Positions 24,591-34,126 of a DNA stretch of 64,000 bases are shown here, one piece after another; the stretch's first letter is position 1, and each line of letters opens with the position of its first letter. Under the pieces are notes generated by a model. It worked only from the letters and a program-made list of their open reading frames with translations. It searched no databases and was not told where the DNA came from. Origin of the DNA: Bacteroidales bacterium (GTDB lineage Bacteria > Bacteroidota > Bacteroidia > Bacteroidales > UBA932); contig JAFQFD010000001.1 of assembly GCA_017415715.1 (NCBI GenBank), forward strand, positions 1 through 64,000. The letters are read 5' to 3'. The position numbers were made by a program, and so were the translations under genes.

Positions 24591-26102
24591 ATGAGTATTC
24601 AACACGAAAAGATCAAGGAACTTGTCGAGCGTCGCGCTTCCGCACGCATGGGCGGAGGACAGAAACGCATAGATGCGCAGCACTCCAAGGGCAAGTTCAC
24701 GGCACGCGAAAGAATCGCGATGCTTCTTGACGAAGGCAGCTTCGAGGAGTTCGACATGTTCGTCCAGCATCGTTGCAACAACTTCGGAATGGAAAAGACA
24801 AAGTTCGACGGCGACGGAGTCGTAACCGGAATGGGTACTGTCGACGGTCGCCTTGTATATGTATTCGCACAGGATTTCACAGTCGCAGGAGGCTCTATGT
24901 CAGAGACCATGGCACAGAAGATATGCAAGGTCATGGACATGGCCGTCCGTAACGGCGCGCCTTTCATAGGCATCAACGACTCTGGCGGAGCACGCATCCA
25001 GGAAGGCATATGTTCGCTGGCCGGATTCGGTGAGATCTTCGAGAGAAACATCCTTGCTTCCGGCGTCATTCCTCAGATTTCCGGAATCTTCGGCCCTTGC
25101 GCCGGAGGAGCTGTATACTCCCCTGCTCTGACCGACTTCACAGTGATGATAAAGGACACTTCCTATATGTTCCTCACGGGACCTGGTGTAGTCAAGACCG
25201 TAACAGGTGAGACGGTCACACAGGAGGAACTCGGTGGAGCGAGCGTACACGGCACCAAGAGCGGTGTAGCTCATTTCGCGGCCGAGAACGAGCAGGAGGG
25301 CATAGCAACAATCAAGGCACTCCTTTGTTTCCTGCCTTCCAACAATCGCGAGCATGCCCCTTTTGTCGAGACCAACGATCCGGCAGGACGCGTAGACGAC
25401 GCCCTGAATGAAATAATCCCGGACAATCCTAACAAGGCATATGACATGTATCAGGTCATCGGCAGCATGGTCGATGACGGCAAGTTCCTCGAGGTTCACC
25501 AGAGCTGGGCAAAGAACATCATCGTCGGATTTGCGCATATGAACGGCAGGTCTGTGGGCATTGTGGCAAACCAGCCTAAGATTCTTGCCGGAGTGCTTGA
25601 CATCAATGCATCACGCAAGGCCGCTCGTTTCGTGCGCTTCTGCGACGCATTCAACATTCCACTCGTAACTTTGGTCGATGTGCCAGGCTTCCTTTGTGGA
25701 ACGCAGCAGGAATACGGCGGCATCATCACGCATGGAGCGAAACTGCTTTATGCCTATGGAGAAGCAACAGTGCCTAAGGTTACGGTCACATTGAGAAAAT
25801 CTTATGGCGGAGCGCATATCACAATGAGCTGCAAGCAGTTGCGCGGAGACATCAACTATGCATGGCCTTCTGCGAACATCGCCGTGATGGGAGCCGAAGG
25901 AGCGGTTGAGATCCTTAAGAACATTGAAGCCAAGGAATACAACGACCTGTTCTGCAACCCATACAATGCGGCAAGCTATGGATATGTCGACGATGTCATC
26001 GAGCCTCGCAACACCAGATTCCGCGTGATCCGTGCGCTTGAGCAGCTGGCAGAGAAGAAGCAGGAAAACCCGTGGAAGAAACACGACAACCTCCCACTCT
26101 AA
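24591..26102 (+). CDS. mmdA: Acyl-CoA carboxyltransferase, methylmalonyl-CoA decarboxylase alpha subunit
   Basis: This 503-residue carboxyltransferase of the crotonase superfamily should move CO2 from methylmalonyl-CoA to the biotin of the carrier protein. It has two halves with oxyanion-hole motifs: [20 protein letters not shown] and [16 protein letters not shown] in the first, and [32 protein letters not shown] in the second. The following genes encode a gamma-like subunit, a biotin carrier and a membrane beta subunit, which points to a Na+-pumping decarboxylase and not a propionyl-CoA carboxylase. The enzyme links propionate formation to a sodium gradient. Confidence 0.9.
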   Translation: MSIQHEKIKELVERRASARMGGGQKRIDAQHSKGKFTARERIAMLLDEGSFEEFDMFVQHRCNNFGMEKTKFDGDGVVTGMGTVDGRLVYVFAQDFTVAGGSMSETMAQKICKVMDMAVRNGAPFIGINDSGGARIQEGICSLAGFGEIFERNILASGVIPQISGIFGPCAGGAVYSPALTDFTVMIKDTSYMFLTGPGVVKTVTGETVTQEELGGASVHGTKSGVAHFAAENEQEGIATIKALLCFLPSNNREHAPFVETNDPAGRVDDALNEIIPDNPNKAYDMYQVIGSMVDDGKFLEVHQSWAKNIIVGFAHMNGRSVGIVANQPKILAGVLDINASRKAARFVRFCDAFNIPLVTLVDVPGFLCGTQQEYGGIITHGAKLLYAYGEATVPKVTVTLRKSYGGAHITMSCKQLRGDINYAWPSANIAVMGAEGAVEILKNIEAKEYNDLFCNPYNAASYGYVDDVIEPRNTRFRVIRALEQLAEKKQENPWKKHDNLPL

Positions 26103-26113
26103 TAATATAAGGT

Positions 26114-26497
26114 ATGAATACATTCATGTTATTGCAGGTGTCGGAGAACGTTGTGCGCAAAAGCGCTGAGATGGCGGCAAGGGATCCTCATGGAGTCATC
26201 ATCACCGTGGTCTCTGTCGCAGTTGTGTTCACGGCTCTTGTAGTGCTGTACTTTGCATACACATTCGTCGGCAAGGCAGTCAACGGCAAGTTCGACTGGA
26301 AGAGTCTGGCCTGCCGCTTCAAGAGAAAGGCGGCCAAAGGCGCGCCTTCAGAAGAGGAGGCTGCGGCAATTGCATTGGCTCTTGACCAGGAACTCAACGG
26401 AGAGACATATGCAGCCATAGGACTCGCGTTACATCAATACCTCAACGACACAGTCCACGACAACGAAAGCTATATCATAACAATCAAAAGGAAATAA
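26114..26497 (+). CDS. mmdD: Decarboxylase small membrane subunit (OadG/MmdD-like)
   Basis: This 127-residue protein has one transmembrane helix (about residues 33-56, ITVVSVAVVFTALVVLYFAY) and a cytoplasmic tail. The C-terminal part contains the PSEEEAAAIALAL element seen in OadG-type proteins. Such subunits hold the carboxyltransferase to the beta subunit in Na+-translocating decarboxylases. It lies 11 nt after mmdA and 2 nt before the biotin carrier gene, as expected for this operon. Confidence 0.82.
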   Translation: MNTFMLLQVSENVVRKSAEMAARDPHGVIITVVSVAVVFTALVVLYFAYTFVGKAVNGKFDWKSLACRFKRKAAKGAPSEEEAAAIALALDQELNGETYAAIGLALHQYLNDTVHDNESYIITIKRK

Positions 26498-26499
26498 TC

Positions 26500-26931
26500 A
26501 TGAAAGAGTATAAGTTCAAGATAAACGGAAACGAATACAATGTCGCTGTAAATTCAGTGTCAGGAAACATTGCTGATGTCACTGTAAACGGCACGCCATA
26601 TCAGGTGGAGATGGAGAACACCTCGGCTGCTCCTGTTCAGCAGGCTGTACCTGCGGCACCTGCCCCTGCAGTCACTCCGGTTTCTGCTCCGCAGCCTGCG
26701 GCCAAGCCTGCAACAGGCGGCAAGGCTGTCACATCACCGCTTCCAGGCGTGATCATCGCTGTGAAAGTCAATGTCGGAGATGCGGTCAAGGCCGGTCAGG
26801 TCGTAGCCATACTCGAAGCCATGAAGATGGAAAACGAGATCCAGGCAGAGTCAGACGGCACAGTTACAGCTGTGAATGTAGCAAAGGGAGATTCAGTACT
26901 CGAAGGAGCAGCAATAGTTACTATAGGATAG
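26500..26931 (+). CDS. mmdC: Biotin carboxyl carrier subunit
   Basis: This 143-residue carrier has an N-terminal strand-rich part, an Ala/Pro-rich flexible linker (about residues 43-75) and a C-terminal biotinyl domain. The biotin-accepting lysine is K109 in EAMKMENE. It carries CO2 between the carboxyltransferase (MmdA) and the membrane decarboxylase subunit (MmdB). Length and domain order match MmdC-type carriers. Confidence 0.93.
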   Translation: MKEYKFKINGNEYNVAVNSVSGNIADVTVNGTPYQVEMENTSAAPVQQAVPAAPAPAVTPVSAPQPAAKPATGGKAVTSPLPGVIIAVKVNVGDAVKAGQVVAILEAMKMENEIQAESDGTVTAVNVAKGDSVLEGAAIVTIG

Positions 26932-26935
26932 TATT

Positions 26936-28078
26936 ATGCATACAGTTATAGAAAGCCTGCAGCAGTTCCTGCAATACACAGGCTTCGCAAACATGACATG
27001 GCAGCACGTCATAATGATAGCCATAGGTGTGGCATTCATCACTGTTGCCATAAAGAAAGATTGGGAGCCGCTTCTTCTGGTACCTATCGGCTTCGGTATG
27101 ATCATAGGCAACATTCCTTTCACAGAAGGACTTCAGATAGGCATATATGAACAGGGATCCGTTATGAACATCCTATACCAAGGTGTTCAGAAGGGATGGT
27201 ATCCTCCTCTCATATTCCTTGGCATAGGCGCCATGACTGACTTTTCATCACTTATATCGCAGCCTCGTCTGCTCCTTATCGGAGCTGCAGCACAGATAGG
27301 AATTTTCGGAGCATATGTCGTAGCTCTTCACTTGGGCTTCACTCCTGCCGAGTCCGGAGCGATAGGCATCATCGGCGGCGCCGACGGCCCTACAGCCATC
27401 TTCCTGTCATCAAAGCTTGCCCCACACCTGATGGGAGCCATAGCTGTGTCGGCATACTCATACATGGCCCTTGTGCCTGTGATCCAGCGCCCTATCATGC
27501 TTCTGATGACAACCAGGAAGGAACGTCTCATACGCATGAAGACGCCAAGACCGGTAAGTCAGAAGGAGAAGATCATCTTCCCTATAGTGGGATTCATCCT
27601 CACCGCCCTCATCGTGCCTTCAGGAATGCCGCTGCTGGGCATGCTGTTCTTCGGTAACTTATTGAAGGAAAGCGGAGTAACCAAGCGTCTTGCAGAGACA
27701 GCACGCGGTCCGCTCATCGACGTTGTGACCATACTGATAGGCGTAACGGTAGGCTGTTCCACACAGGCTGACGTATTCCTTACGACGACATCTGTCAAGA
27801 TCTTCGCACTCGGTCTGATGTCATTCATAATAGCGACCATTTGCGGCGTAGGCTTCGCCAAGATAATGAACCTGTTCTGCAAGGAAGGTAACAAGATCAA
27901 TCCGCTTATAGGAAATGCCGGAGTATCGGCCGTCCCTGACGCAGCTCGAGTATCCCAGAACGTCGGTCGTGAATTCGATCCGAGCAACCACCTGCTGATG
28001 CACGCTATGGCACCTAATGTTGCCGGAGTCATCGGCTCTGCCGTAGCAGCCGGCATCCTCCTCAGCTTCCTCGGATAA
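26936..28078 (+). CDS. mmdB: Na+-translocating decarboxylase beta subunit
   Basis: This 380-residue polytopic membrane protein decarboxylates carboxybiotin and couples that to Na+ export. It has about nine to eleven hydrophobic segments. Family motifs are GAMTDFSSLI, AAAQIGIFGAY, the ion-site region GIIGGADGPTAIF, and near the C terminus GNAGVSAVPDAARVSQ. It begins 4 nt after mmdC and closes the operon before a strong hairpin. Confidence 0.95.
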   Translation: MHTVIESLQQFLQYTGFANMTWQHVIMIAIGVAFITVAIKKDWEPLLLVPIGFGMIIGNIPFTEGLQIGIYEQGSVMNILYQGVQKGWYPPLIFLGIGAMTDFSSLISQPRLLLIGAAAQIGIFGAYVVALHLGFTPAESGAIGIIGGADGPTAIFLSSKLAPHLMGAIAVSAYSYMALVPVIQRPIMLLMTTRKERLIRMKTPRPVSQKEKIIFPIVGFILTALIVPSGMPLLGMLFFGNLLKESGVTKRLAETARGPLIDVVTILIGVTVGCSTQADVFLTTTSVKIFALGLMSFIIATICGVGFAKIMNLFCKEGNKINPLIGNAGVSAVPDAARVSQNVGREFDPSNHLLMHAMAPNVAGVIGSAVAAGILLSFLG

Positions 28079-28111
28079 TCACTGGCGCACATATAACTGA
28101 TCATCAACGCA

Positions 28112-28157
28112 TTATCAAAAGTTCGTGTTCCCCAAAGGGAGCACGAACTTTTGATAA
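28112..28157 (+). terminator. Hairpin terminator after mmdB
   Basis: Arms 28112-28127 and 28142-28157 pair perfectly over 16 bp and continue to a 4-nt CAAA loop with one mismatch. The 3' arm contains its own T-rich stretch, but no strong T-tract follows. It separates the decarboxylase operon from metH. Confidence 0.7.
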
Positions 28158-28211
28158 CATACTGCACATCAAGACCATACGCACCAGCTATGAATATTGA
28201 CAAATTATGTC

Positions 28212-28219
28212 TATATTTG
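28212..28219 (+). promoter_or_regulatory. metH promoter -7 element
   Basis: TATATTTG lies only 6 nt upstream of the metH start codon, so the mRNA would be nearly leaderless. No cobalamin or SAM riboswitch fits in this space. The -33 element is unclear. Confidence 0.45.
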
Positions 28220-28225
28220 TAAGTT

Positions 28226-31200
28226 ATGATTGCATTGGGAGATAAGATACTGATTCTGGACGGTGCTATGGGCACCATGATACAGAAATACGGGCTGACT
28301 GAAGGTGACTACAGATGCGGTCCCTTTTCGGAGTGTGAGAAGGAACTCAAGGGCAATAATGAATGCCTCAACCTGACACATCCGGAGATCATCAAGCAGA
28401 TTCACAAGGAATACATAGCGGCAGGTGCCGATATCATAGAGACTAACACATTCAGTGCGAATATCATTTCACAGTCAGAGTATGATTGTGAGAAATTTGC
28501 TGCTCAAATGGCTCTGGCAGGTGCCAGGATCGCCCGCGAGGCGGCAGACGATGCGGCTGAAATAGCTGCAGCTGTGGGTCTGGAACGCAAGGTGTGGGTT
28601 GCCGGAAGCATGGGGCCTACATCCAAATCCCTGTCACTGTCGCCTGACGTGTCGGACCCGGCATTCAGACCATATTCTTTTGACGACATGTATGAGGCAT
28701 ATCGTCAGCAGGCAGAGGCCCTTATCCAAGGAGGCGTCGACCTGCTTCTGATCGAAACATGCTTTGACGCTTTGAATGTCAAGGCTGCCCTCAAAGCGAT
28801 ATCGGACATTCAGGCCGGACACGACAAGATCCCTGTAATCATTTCTGTATCAGTCGGAGACAGAAGCGGTAGAACGCTCACAGGCCAGACGTTGGAAGCG
28901 TTCTATACAGCAGTAAGCCACTACCCTCTTCTGGCCTTTGGCCTTAACTGTTCGCTCGGTGCATCAGAGCTCATGCCTCTGATTGAAGACATCTGCAAAT
29001 GGTGCAGATGCGGCATAAGCTGCTACCCTAATGCGGGACTTCCGAACGAGATGGGCGGATATGACCAGAGTCCTGATGACATGGCTCAGCAGGTCAAGGT
29101 CATGGCAGAAAAAGGCCTGGTAAACATAGTAGGAGGATGTTGCGGAACAACACCGGAACATATCAGGGCAATAGCAAAAGCCGTCAGAGGCATCTGCCCT
29201 TCCACCAGAACAGCCTTAGCCGTAGATGACACACCACTGAAGGTCAGCGGCCTGGAAGCCGTGACCGTAGATGTCAAGCATAACAATTTCACGAATGTCG
29301 GAGAAAGGACGAACGTCGCAGGATCAAGGAAATTCGCCAGACTGATTGCAGAAGGGAAATATGACGAGGCCCTTCAGATCGCAGCGAAGCAGATCGAAGA
29401 CGGAGCAGGCATCATAGACATCAACATGGATGATGCAATGCTGGACAGCACCAAGGAGATGGAGCGTTTCGTCAGATATGTTTCCAACGACCCGGCAGTC
29501 GCCAAGGCCGCTCTCATGATAGACTCGTCACATTGGGAGACACTGCTTGCAGGCCTGAAGAATGCCCAGGGAAAGTGCATAGTAAACTCCATCAGTCTCA
29601 AGGAAGGACCAGAGGCATTCGTAAGCAAGGCAAAAGCCATCAAGGAACTCGGAGCCGCCATGGTTGTCATGGCCTTTGACGAAGAAGGACAGGCCACAAC
29701 ATATGACAGAAAGATCGCTATATGTCAAAGAGCATATGACCTGCTGACAAAAGAGGCCGGTGTTGCTCCAGGTGACATAATCTTCGATGTAAACATACTT
29801 TCTATAGGAACAGGAATCAGCGAACACGCCAGATACGCCGTCGACTTCATCGAAGCGGTCAGATGGATAAAGGGTAATCTGCCGGGAGCGCTGACCTCGG
29901 GCGGAGTGTCAAACCTCTCGTTTGCATTCCGCGGGAACAATACCGTGCGTGAAGCCATGCACTCGGCCTTCCTCTATCATGCGATAAAGGCCGGTCTCGA
30001 CATGGCCATTGTCAACCCTTCGATGCTTCAGATCTATGACGAGATCGAGCCCGAACTTCTGAAATGTGTGGAGGATGTGATCTTCGACAGGGATTGTCAG
30101 GCAACCGAAAGGCTGATCGTGAAGGCGACACGTTTGAAGGAGGAGATTGCCGGTCAAGCCGGCAATGACGGGAAGGGTGGCAATGACGGAAAGGGTGGCT
30201 ATGACGGGAAGGACGAGTCTCGCCATGCTGACGAAGACTACGGAGCACGTCTTGCAGAAGCGATTGTCAAAGGTATGTCGACCGACCTTGAAACCGACCT
30301 GAAGGGGCTCCTCGACAAGGGAGAAAGCGCTCTGAAGATCATCGAAGGTCCGTTGATGGCCGGCATGGAAACTGTCGGAAAGTTGTTTGGAGACGGCAAG
30401 ATGTTCCTTCCACAGGTCGTGAAGTCTGCAAAGATAATGAGGGATGCCGTCACCATCCTGGAACCATATATGGGCAAGGACGACAAAGCGTCCGAAAAGC
30501 CCGTAGTGGTCATTGCAACGGTAAAGGGAGATGTCCATGACATTGGAAAGAACATAACCGGCATAGTTCTGACATGCAACGGATTCGACGTTCATGACCA
30601 GGGAGTCATGGTCGACAAGGAGACCGTCCTGGACGAAGCGGAGAGACTCGACGCGGACATAGTGGCGGTCAGCGGACTCATAACGCCGTCTTTATATCAG
30701 ATGGAGGAGATATGCAGGGAGATGTCTGCACGCGGGATGACAAGGCCTCTCTTCATAGGAGGTGCGACCACCTCAGCCCTGCATACCGCAGTGAAGCTCG
30801 CACCGCTCTATGGGCATGTGTATCATGGTGCTGACGCCTCAGCATCAGCTGTCATGGCAAAGAAATATATGATTGACCCTGAAGCATTCGAGAAAGAACA
30901 GCATACGGAGCAGGAACATCTCAGGGAACTGTATGAAAAAGCAGACGATTTCAAGGATAACTCCAAATCGACCTCGGTCGGAAGTGACGAATATGAAGGG
31001 AAGTTCCCGTTCGAGAGCTATCTCGAGAACTGTCCGCTTGACATTCCCGCCAAGGAGCTGGATCCTTCTGAAGTGATGCAATATTTCGACTGGAGAATGT
31101 TCTATGCGATATGGGGCGTGAAATATGGAAGCGCATCGCCCGAAGCAATGGAACTCATGCAGCTCAGACAGGATGCCGAAGATGAGCTGGCTCTCGGAAA

Positions 31201-31813
31201 TTACAGGATAATGATTTCTGCCAGATTCATTCTTGGATCATCTGACGGAAGCAGCATAATCACACGCGAAAGGAAGATCCCGTTCATGAGACAGGAAACG
31301 GGAGAAGGCCTCTCGCTCTGCGACTATGTGATACCGCATAGTTCGGGCAGACGCTCCCCTTTCGGCGTGTTCACAATCTGTGTCAGACCAAGAAATGCCG
31401 CACACGAAGAGGGCTGCTGCTGTCCGGCCTGCAGCAACAAGTATGAGGACATGGTGGCTAAGACGATCAGGATGACTTTGGCTGAGGCCGCTTCGGAATG
31501 GCTTGACGATCAGCTCCATAGGGATGGCATAAAGATCATAAGGCCGGCTGCAGGATATTCAAGCTGCCCTGACCACACGCTCAAGGACGATATAATGGAG
31601 ATGCTTTCCGGAAGATTCGGTCTGGGCATCAAACTGACCGAGAGCTATGCAATGATACCCGAATCAAGCATCTGCGGATTCATATTCATGCATCCGGAGG
31701 CAAAATACAGCGAGATACGCAGAATAAGCAAGGAACAATATGACGGATATGCGTCTGTCCGCGGCATGGACGAAGACAGAGCAAGACGTTTTTTAGGACA
31801 TCTGTTGAAATAG
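28226..31813 (+). CDS. metH: Methionine synthase, cobalamin-dependent
   Basis: This 1195-residue enzyme transfers a methyl group from methyl-tetrahydrofolate to homocysteine through cobalamin. The domains in order are homocysteine-binding (about 1-310, zinc site in VGGCCGTTPEHIR), pterin-binding (about 335-640, opening NFTNVGERTNVAGSRKF), the cobalamin cap and B12 domain (cobalt-ligand H771 in DVHDIGKNI) and the reactivation domain (about 890-1195). All four modules are complete. Between the pterin and cap domains lies an unusual Gly/Asp/Lys-rich stretch encoded by a palindrome and tandem repeats. metF follows after 3 nt. Confidence 0.96.
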   Translation: MIALGDKILILDGAMGTMIQKYGLTEGDYRCGPFSECEKELKGNNECLNLTHPEIIKQIHKEYIAAGADIIETNTFSANIISQSEYDCEKFAAQMALAGARIAREAADDAAEIAAAVGLERKVWVAGSMGPTSKSLSLSPDVSDPAFRPYSFDDMYEAYRQQAEALIQGGVDLLLIETCFDALNVKAALKAISDIQAGHDKIPVIISVSVGDRSGRTLTGQTLEAFYTAVSHYPLLAFGLNCSLGASELMPLIEDICKWCRCGISCYPNAGLPNEMGGYDQSPDDMAQQVKVMAEKGLVNIVGGCCGTTPEHIRAIAKAVRGICPSTRTALAVDDTPLKVSGLEAVTVDVKHNNFTNVGERTNVAGSRKFARLIAEGKYDEALQIAAKQIEDGAGIIDINMDDAMLDSTKEMERFVRYVSNDPAVAKAALMIDSSHWETLLAGLKNAQGKCIVNSISLKEGPEAFVSKAKAIKELGAAMVVMAFDEEGQATTYDRKIAICQRAYDLLTKEAGVAPGDIIFDVNILSIGTGISEHARYAVDFIEAVRWIKGNLPGALTSGGVSNLSFAFRGNNTVREAMHSAFLYHAIKAGLDMAIVNPSMLQIYDEIEPELLKCVEDVIFDRDCQATERLIVKATRLKEEIAGQAGNDGKGGNDGKGGYDGKDESRHADEDYGARLAEAIVKGMSTDLETDLKGLLDKGESALKIIEGPLMAGMETVGKLFGDGKMFLPQVVKSAKIMRDAVTILEPYMGKDDKASEKPVVVIATVKGDVHDIGKNITGIVLTCNGFDVHDQGVMVDKETVLDEAERLDADIVAVSGLITPSLYQMEEICREMSARGMTRPLFIGGATTSALHTAVKLAPLYGHVYHGADASASAVMAKKYMIDPEAFEKEQHTEQEHLRELYEKADDFKDNSKSTSVGSDEYEGKFPFESYLENCPLDIPAKELDPSEVMQYFDWRMFYAIWGVKYGSASPEAMELMQLRQDAEDELALGNYRIMISARFILGSSDGSSIITRERKIPFMRQETGEGLSLCDYVIPHSSGRRSPFGVFTICVRPRNAAHEEGCCCPACSNKYEDMVAKTIRMTLAEAASEWLDDQLHRDGIKIIRPAAGYSSCPDHTLKDDIMEMLSGRFGLGIKLTESYAMIPESSICGFIFMHPEAKYSEIRRISKEQYDGYASVRGMDEDRARRFLGHLLK
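30146..30217 (+). repeat. Palindrome and 18-nt tandem repeats within metH
   Basis: ATTGCCGG and CCGGCAAT form an 8-bp stem with a 5-nt loop (30146-30166). Three 18-nt units follow at 30164-30181, 30182-30199 and 30200-30217; the first two differ at one base and the third is diverged. They encode NDGKGG, NDGKGG and YDGKDE. The block sits in the linker before the cobalamin cap domain, about residues 641-664. Confidence 0.8.
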
Positions 31814-31816
31814 ACT

Positions 31817-32773
31817 ATGAAAGTAACTGATATACTGGCAGGCAGCACGAAGGCCTTCCCATCACTGGAGATTGTCCCGCCCCTCAGGGGCATGACCAAA
31901 GACGAACTTCTTGAGAGCATCGCACCATTCATGGAGTTCAGTCCGAAATACATCAATGTCACAAGCCACAGGGACGAATACGAGTTCCGTGAAGAGAGTG
32001 ACGGAAGCTTCAGCAGGCACCTTGTGCGCAATCGCATAAGTGAAACGACTGTATGCGCAGCAATCATGGACAAATATGACATAACAGTCATTCCACACAT
32101 CATCTGCGCAGGCACGACAAAGGAAGAGATCGAAAGCAAGCTGGACAACCTTGCATTCCTCGGCATCAACAACATCGTAGCGCTCCGAGGCGACAGCATG
32201 AGCAGCGAGAAGCGTTTCACTCCAACTCCAGGAGGCTACAGCTATGCAAACGAGCTGGTGGAAGGCATCAGGAGCTATCAGGGCAGCAGTTCATACAGAA
32301 GAAGCCGTGGACTTGAAACCGACGACAGATTCTTCTGCATCGGAGTCGGAGCATATCCCGAGAAGCATTTCGAGGCTCCGAACATCGAGACTGACATCAT
32401 GAACCTGAAGAGGAAGGTGGATGCCGGTGCCGACTACATCATCACGCAGATGTTCTTCGACAACAAAGTCTATTATGATTTCGTGGACAAATGTCGCAAG
32501 GCCGGAATAACCGTTCCGATCATACCTGGCCTGAAACCGATATCCACTCTCAAGCAGATAAGCATGCTGCCCGAGTCGTTCTCGCTGGACATCCCGGTCG
32601 AGCTGACTGAAGAAATCAAGAAGGCCAAAGACAAAGAGGCGGTATACAGACTCGGCTCAGAATGGTGCGCTATGCAGTGCAAGGACCTGATTGCCAATGG
32701 TGTTCCCGCAGTACATTTCTACACCATGGGAAAGAGCGAAAACATCGTAAGCATTCTGAAAGAATGTTTTTAA
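31817..32773 (+). CDS. metF: Methylenetetrahydrofolate reductase
   Basis: This 318-residue flavoenzyme reduces methylene-THF to methyl-THF, the substrate of MetH. The TIM-barrel signature includes SLEIVPPLRGM, a substrate-site segment YINVTSHRDEYEF, NIVALRGDS and GADYIITQMFFDN. It lies 3 nt after metH, so the two steps of methyl transfer are co-expressed. Length fits bacterial MetF (about 295-320). Confidence 0.95.
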   Translation: MKVTDILAGSTKAFPSLEIVPPLRGMTKDELLESIAPFMEFSPKYINVTSHRDEYEFREESDGSFSRHLVRNRISETTVCAAIMDKYDITVIPHIICAGTTKEEIESKLDNLAFLGINNIVALRGDSMSSEKRFTPTPGGYSYANELVEGIRSYQGSSSYRRSRGLETDDRFFCIGVGAYPEKHFEAPNIETDIMNLKRKVDAGADYIITQMFFDNKVYYDFVDKCRKAGITVPIIPGLKPISTLKQISMLPESFSLDIPVELTEEIKKAKDKEAVYRLGSEWCAMQCKDLIANGVPAVHFYTMGKSENIVSILKECF

Positions 32774-32791
32774 TATTTAAAAGCAGAATTG

Positions 32792-32823
32792 ATTGCTTTG
32801 TCAAGGTTTTATTATTAGATTTG
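32792..32823 (+). promoter_or_regulatory. V-ATPase operon promoter
   Basis: ATTG (32792-32795), a 20-nt spacer and TAGATTTG (32816-32823) match the Bacteroidetes consensus. The predicted leader is about 40 nt and AT-rich. Confidence 0.6.
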
Positions 32824-32871
32824 CAAGATAGATAAGAAAATTTAATCAAATACACATAATTAAGCAAAAAC

Positions 32872-33477
32872 ATGCAGAACAAATTGCAAGAACTGACAGA
32901 CAAGCTCTACAATGAGGGTCTGGCAAAAGGAAAACAGGAAGGCGAGGAAATCCTTGCCAAGGCAAAGGTTCAGGCAGAAGAGATCGTAGCCAAGGCAAAG
33001 GCCGAGGCTGCAGCTATCGTCGCTGCCGCTAACAAGGAGGCTGAAGACCTTAAGACCAAGGTTCAGGGCGACCTCAAGATGGCGGCAAGCCAGAGCGTTG
33101 CTGCAACAAAGAAGGACATCGAGACCCTCGTAGTCACAAAGATGACCGGAACAGAGGTTGCAAACGCGCTTACTTCGGCTGAATTCGTGAAGGAAGTGAT
33201 CCTCGCTGTTGCCAAGGGATTCAACGCAGAGGAGCCTGTAGACCTCGAGGTGATTCTTCCCGAGGCTCTCAAGAAGGATCTCGAGCCTTTCGTTACATCC
33301 GAGCTCGCAAAGGTGCTCAAGTCTGATATCCAGGCGTCATTCACCAAGAAGATTGCCGGAGGATTTACAATCGGTCCTAAGGACGGCGGCTACTTCATCA
33401 GCTTCACAGAGGAGACATTCAACGCCCTCATCTCAGAATACCTCAGACCTGCAACCAAGAAGATTCTCTTCGGATAA
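32872..33477 (+). CDS. V/A-type ATPase subunit E
   Basis: This 201-residue protein has a long N-terminal coiled-coil rich in Ala, Glu and Lys (about residues 10-85), then a globular C-terminal domain ending AFNALISEYLRPATKKILFG. This is the peripheral-stalk subunit E layout. It is first in the operon, and its stop codon overlaps the next start as TAATG. No separate subunit G/H gene is seen to pair with it. Confidence 0.9.
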   Translation: MQNKLQELTDKLYNEGLAKGKQEGEEILAKAKVQAEEIVAKAKAEAAAIVAAANKEAEDLKTKVQGDLKMAASQSVAATKKDIETLVVTKMTGTEVANALTSAEFVKEVILAVAKGFNAEEPVDLEVILPEALKKDLEPFVTSELAKVLKSDIQASFTKKIAGGFTIGPKDGGYFISFTEETFNALISEYLRPATKKILFG

Positions 33478-34103
33478 TGAACAATTACGAATATATCATA
33501 GCAAGTCTGCCGGACATCACCACCGGATGGAAATTCGGTGAAAAGACTCCGGAAGACTACATTGAAGAGATCGTCAGCCTCTGCTCGGAAAAGGACAGGG
33601 AAACGATTGCCTTCCTCATGGACAGCTACAATGACGAGAAGCTCGACGCTGCGTTCTACAGTGTCGCTCTTGTTCATAAGGATGCCTTCATAAGGGAGTT
33701 CTTCCGTTTCGACCTGAATGTCCGGAATGCAAAGGTGAAATATCTGAACAAGGCTCTTGGAAGACCTGCTGACAAGGATGTGCTCACATTCGGTGAAGAC
33801 ACAGACCCAAAGGTTCTCGAGGCTGCGGCATCAGAGTTTGAAGAAGCTGCAGACATGGAAACGGTCCTTGCGCAGACTGACATCCTGACCAGAGAGAGAG
33901 GTATTGACGACCTGATGTGGGAAAAGATAAACACGCTGACCACATTCAACTATTTCGACATTGACGCCATCCTCGGCTTCATCACGAAGATGAACATAGT
34001 CGCAAGATGGTTCAGGCTCGACGAACAGACCGGACGCGAGATGTTCCAGAAGCTTGTGAATGAAGTAAGAGGCACATTCAAGGGTGTCGAGTATAACGGA
34101 TAA
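33477..34103 (+). CDS. DUF2764 family protein of the V-ATPase operon
   Basis: This 208-residue soluble, mostly helical protein is of the DUF2764 type found between V-ATPase E and A genes in Bacteroidetes. Features are an N-terminal NYEYIIASLPDITTGW, a region around EFFRFDLNVRNAKVKYLNKALG, and near the C terminus INTLTTFNYFDIDAILGF. Its place and helical build suggest a divergent version of the central connector subunit C, which the operon otherwise lacks. That is inference; no function is proven. Confidence 0.8.
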   Translation: MNNYEYIIASLPDITTGWKFGEKTPEDYIEEIVSLCSEKDRETIAFLMDSYNDEKLDAAFYSVALVHKDAFIREFFRFDLNVRNAKVKYLNKALGRPADKDVLTFGEDTDPKVLEAAASEFEEAADMETVLAQTDILTRERGIDDLMWEKINTLTTFNYFDIDAILGFITKMNIVARWFRLDEQTGREMFQKLVNEVRGTFKGVEYNG

Positions 34104-34126
34104 TAACAAAAACACAGATAATCATT

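Noticed and set aside
28158-28225. Cobalamin or SAM riboswitch before metH
   Set aside because: The promoter box is 6 nt from the start codon; no conserved B12-box or SAM aptamer sequence is present.
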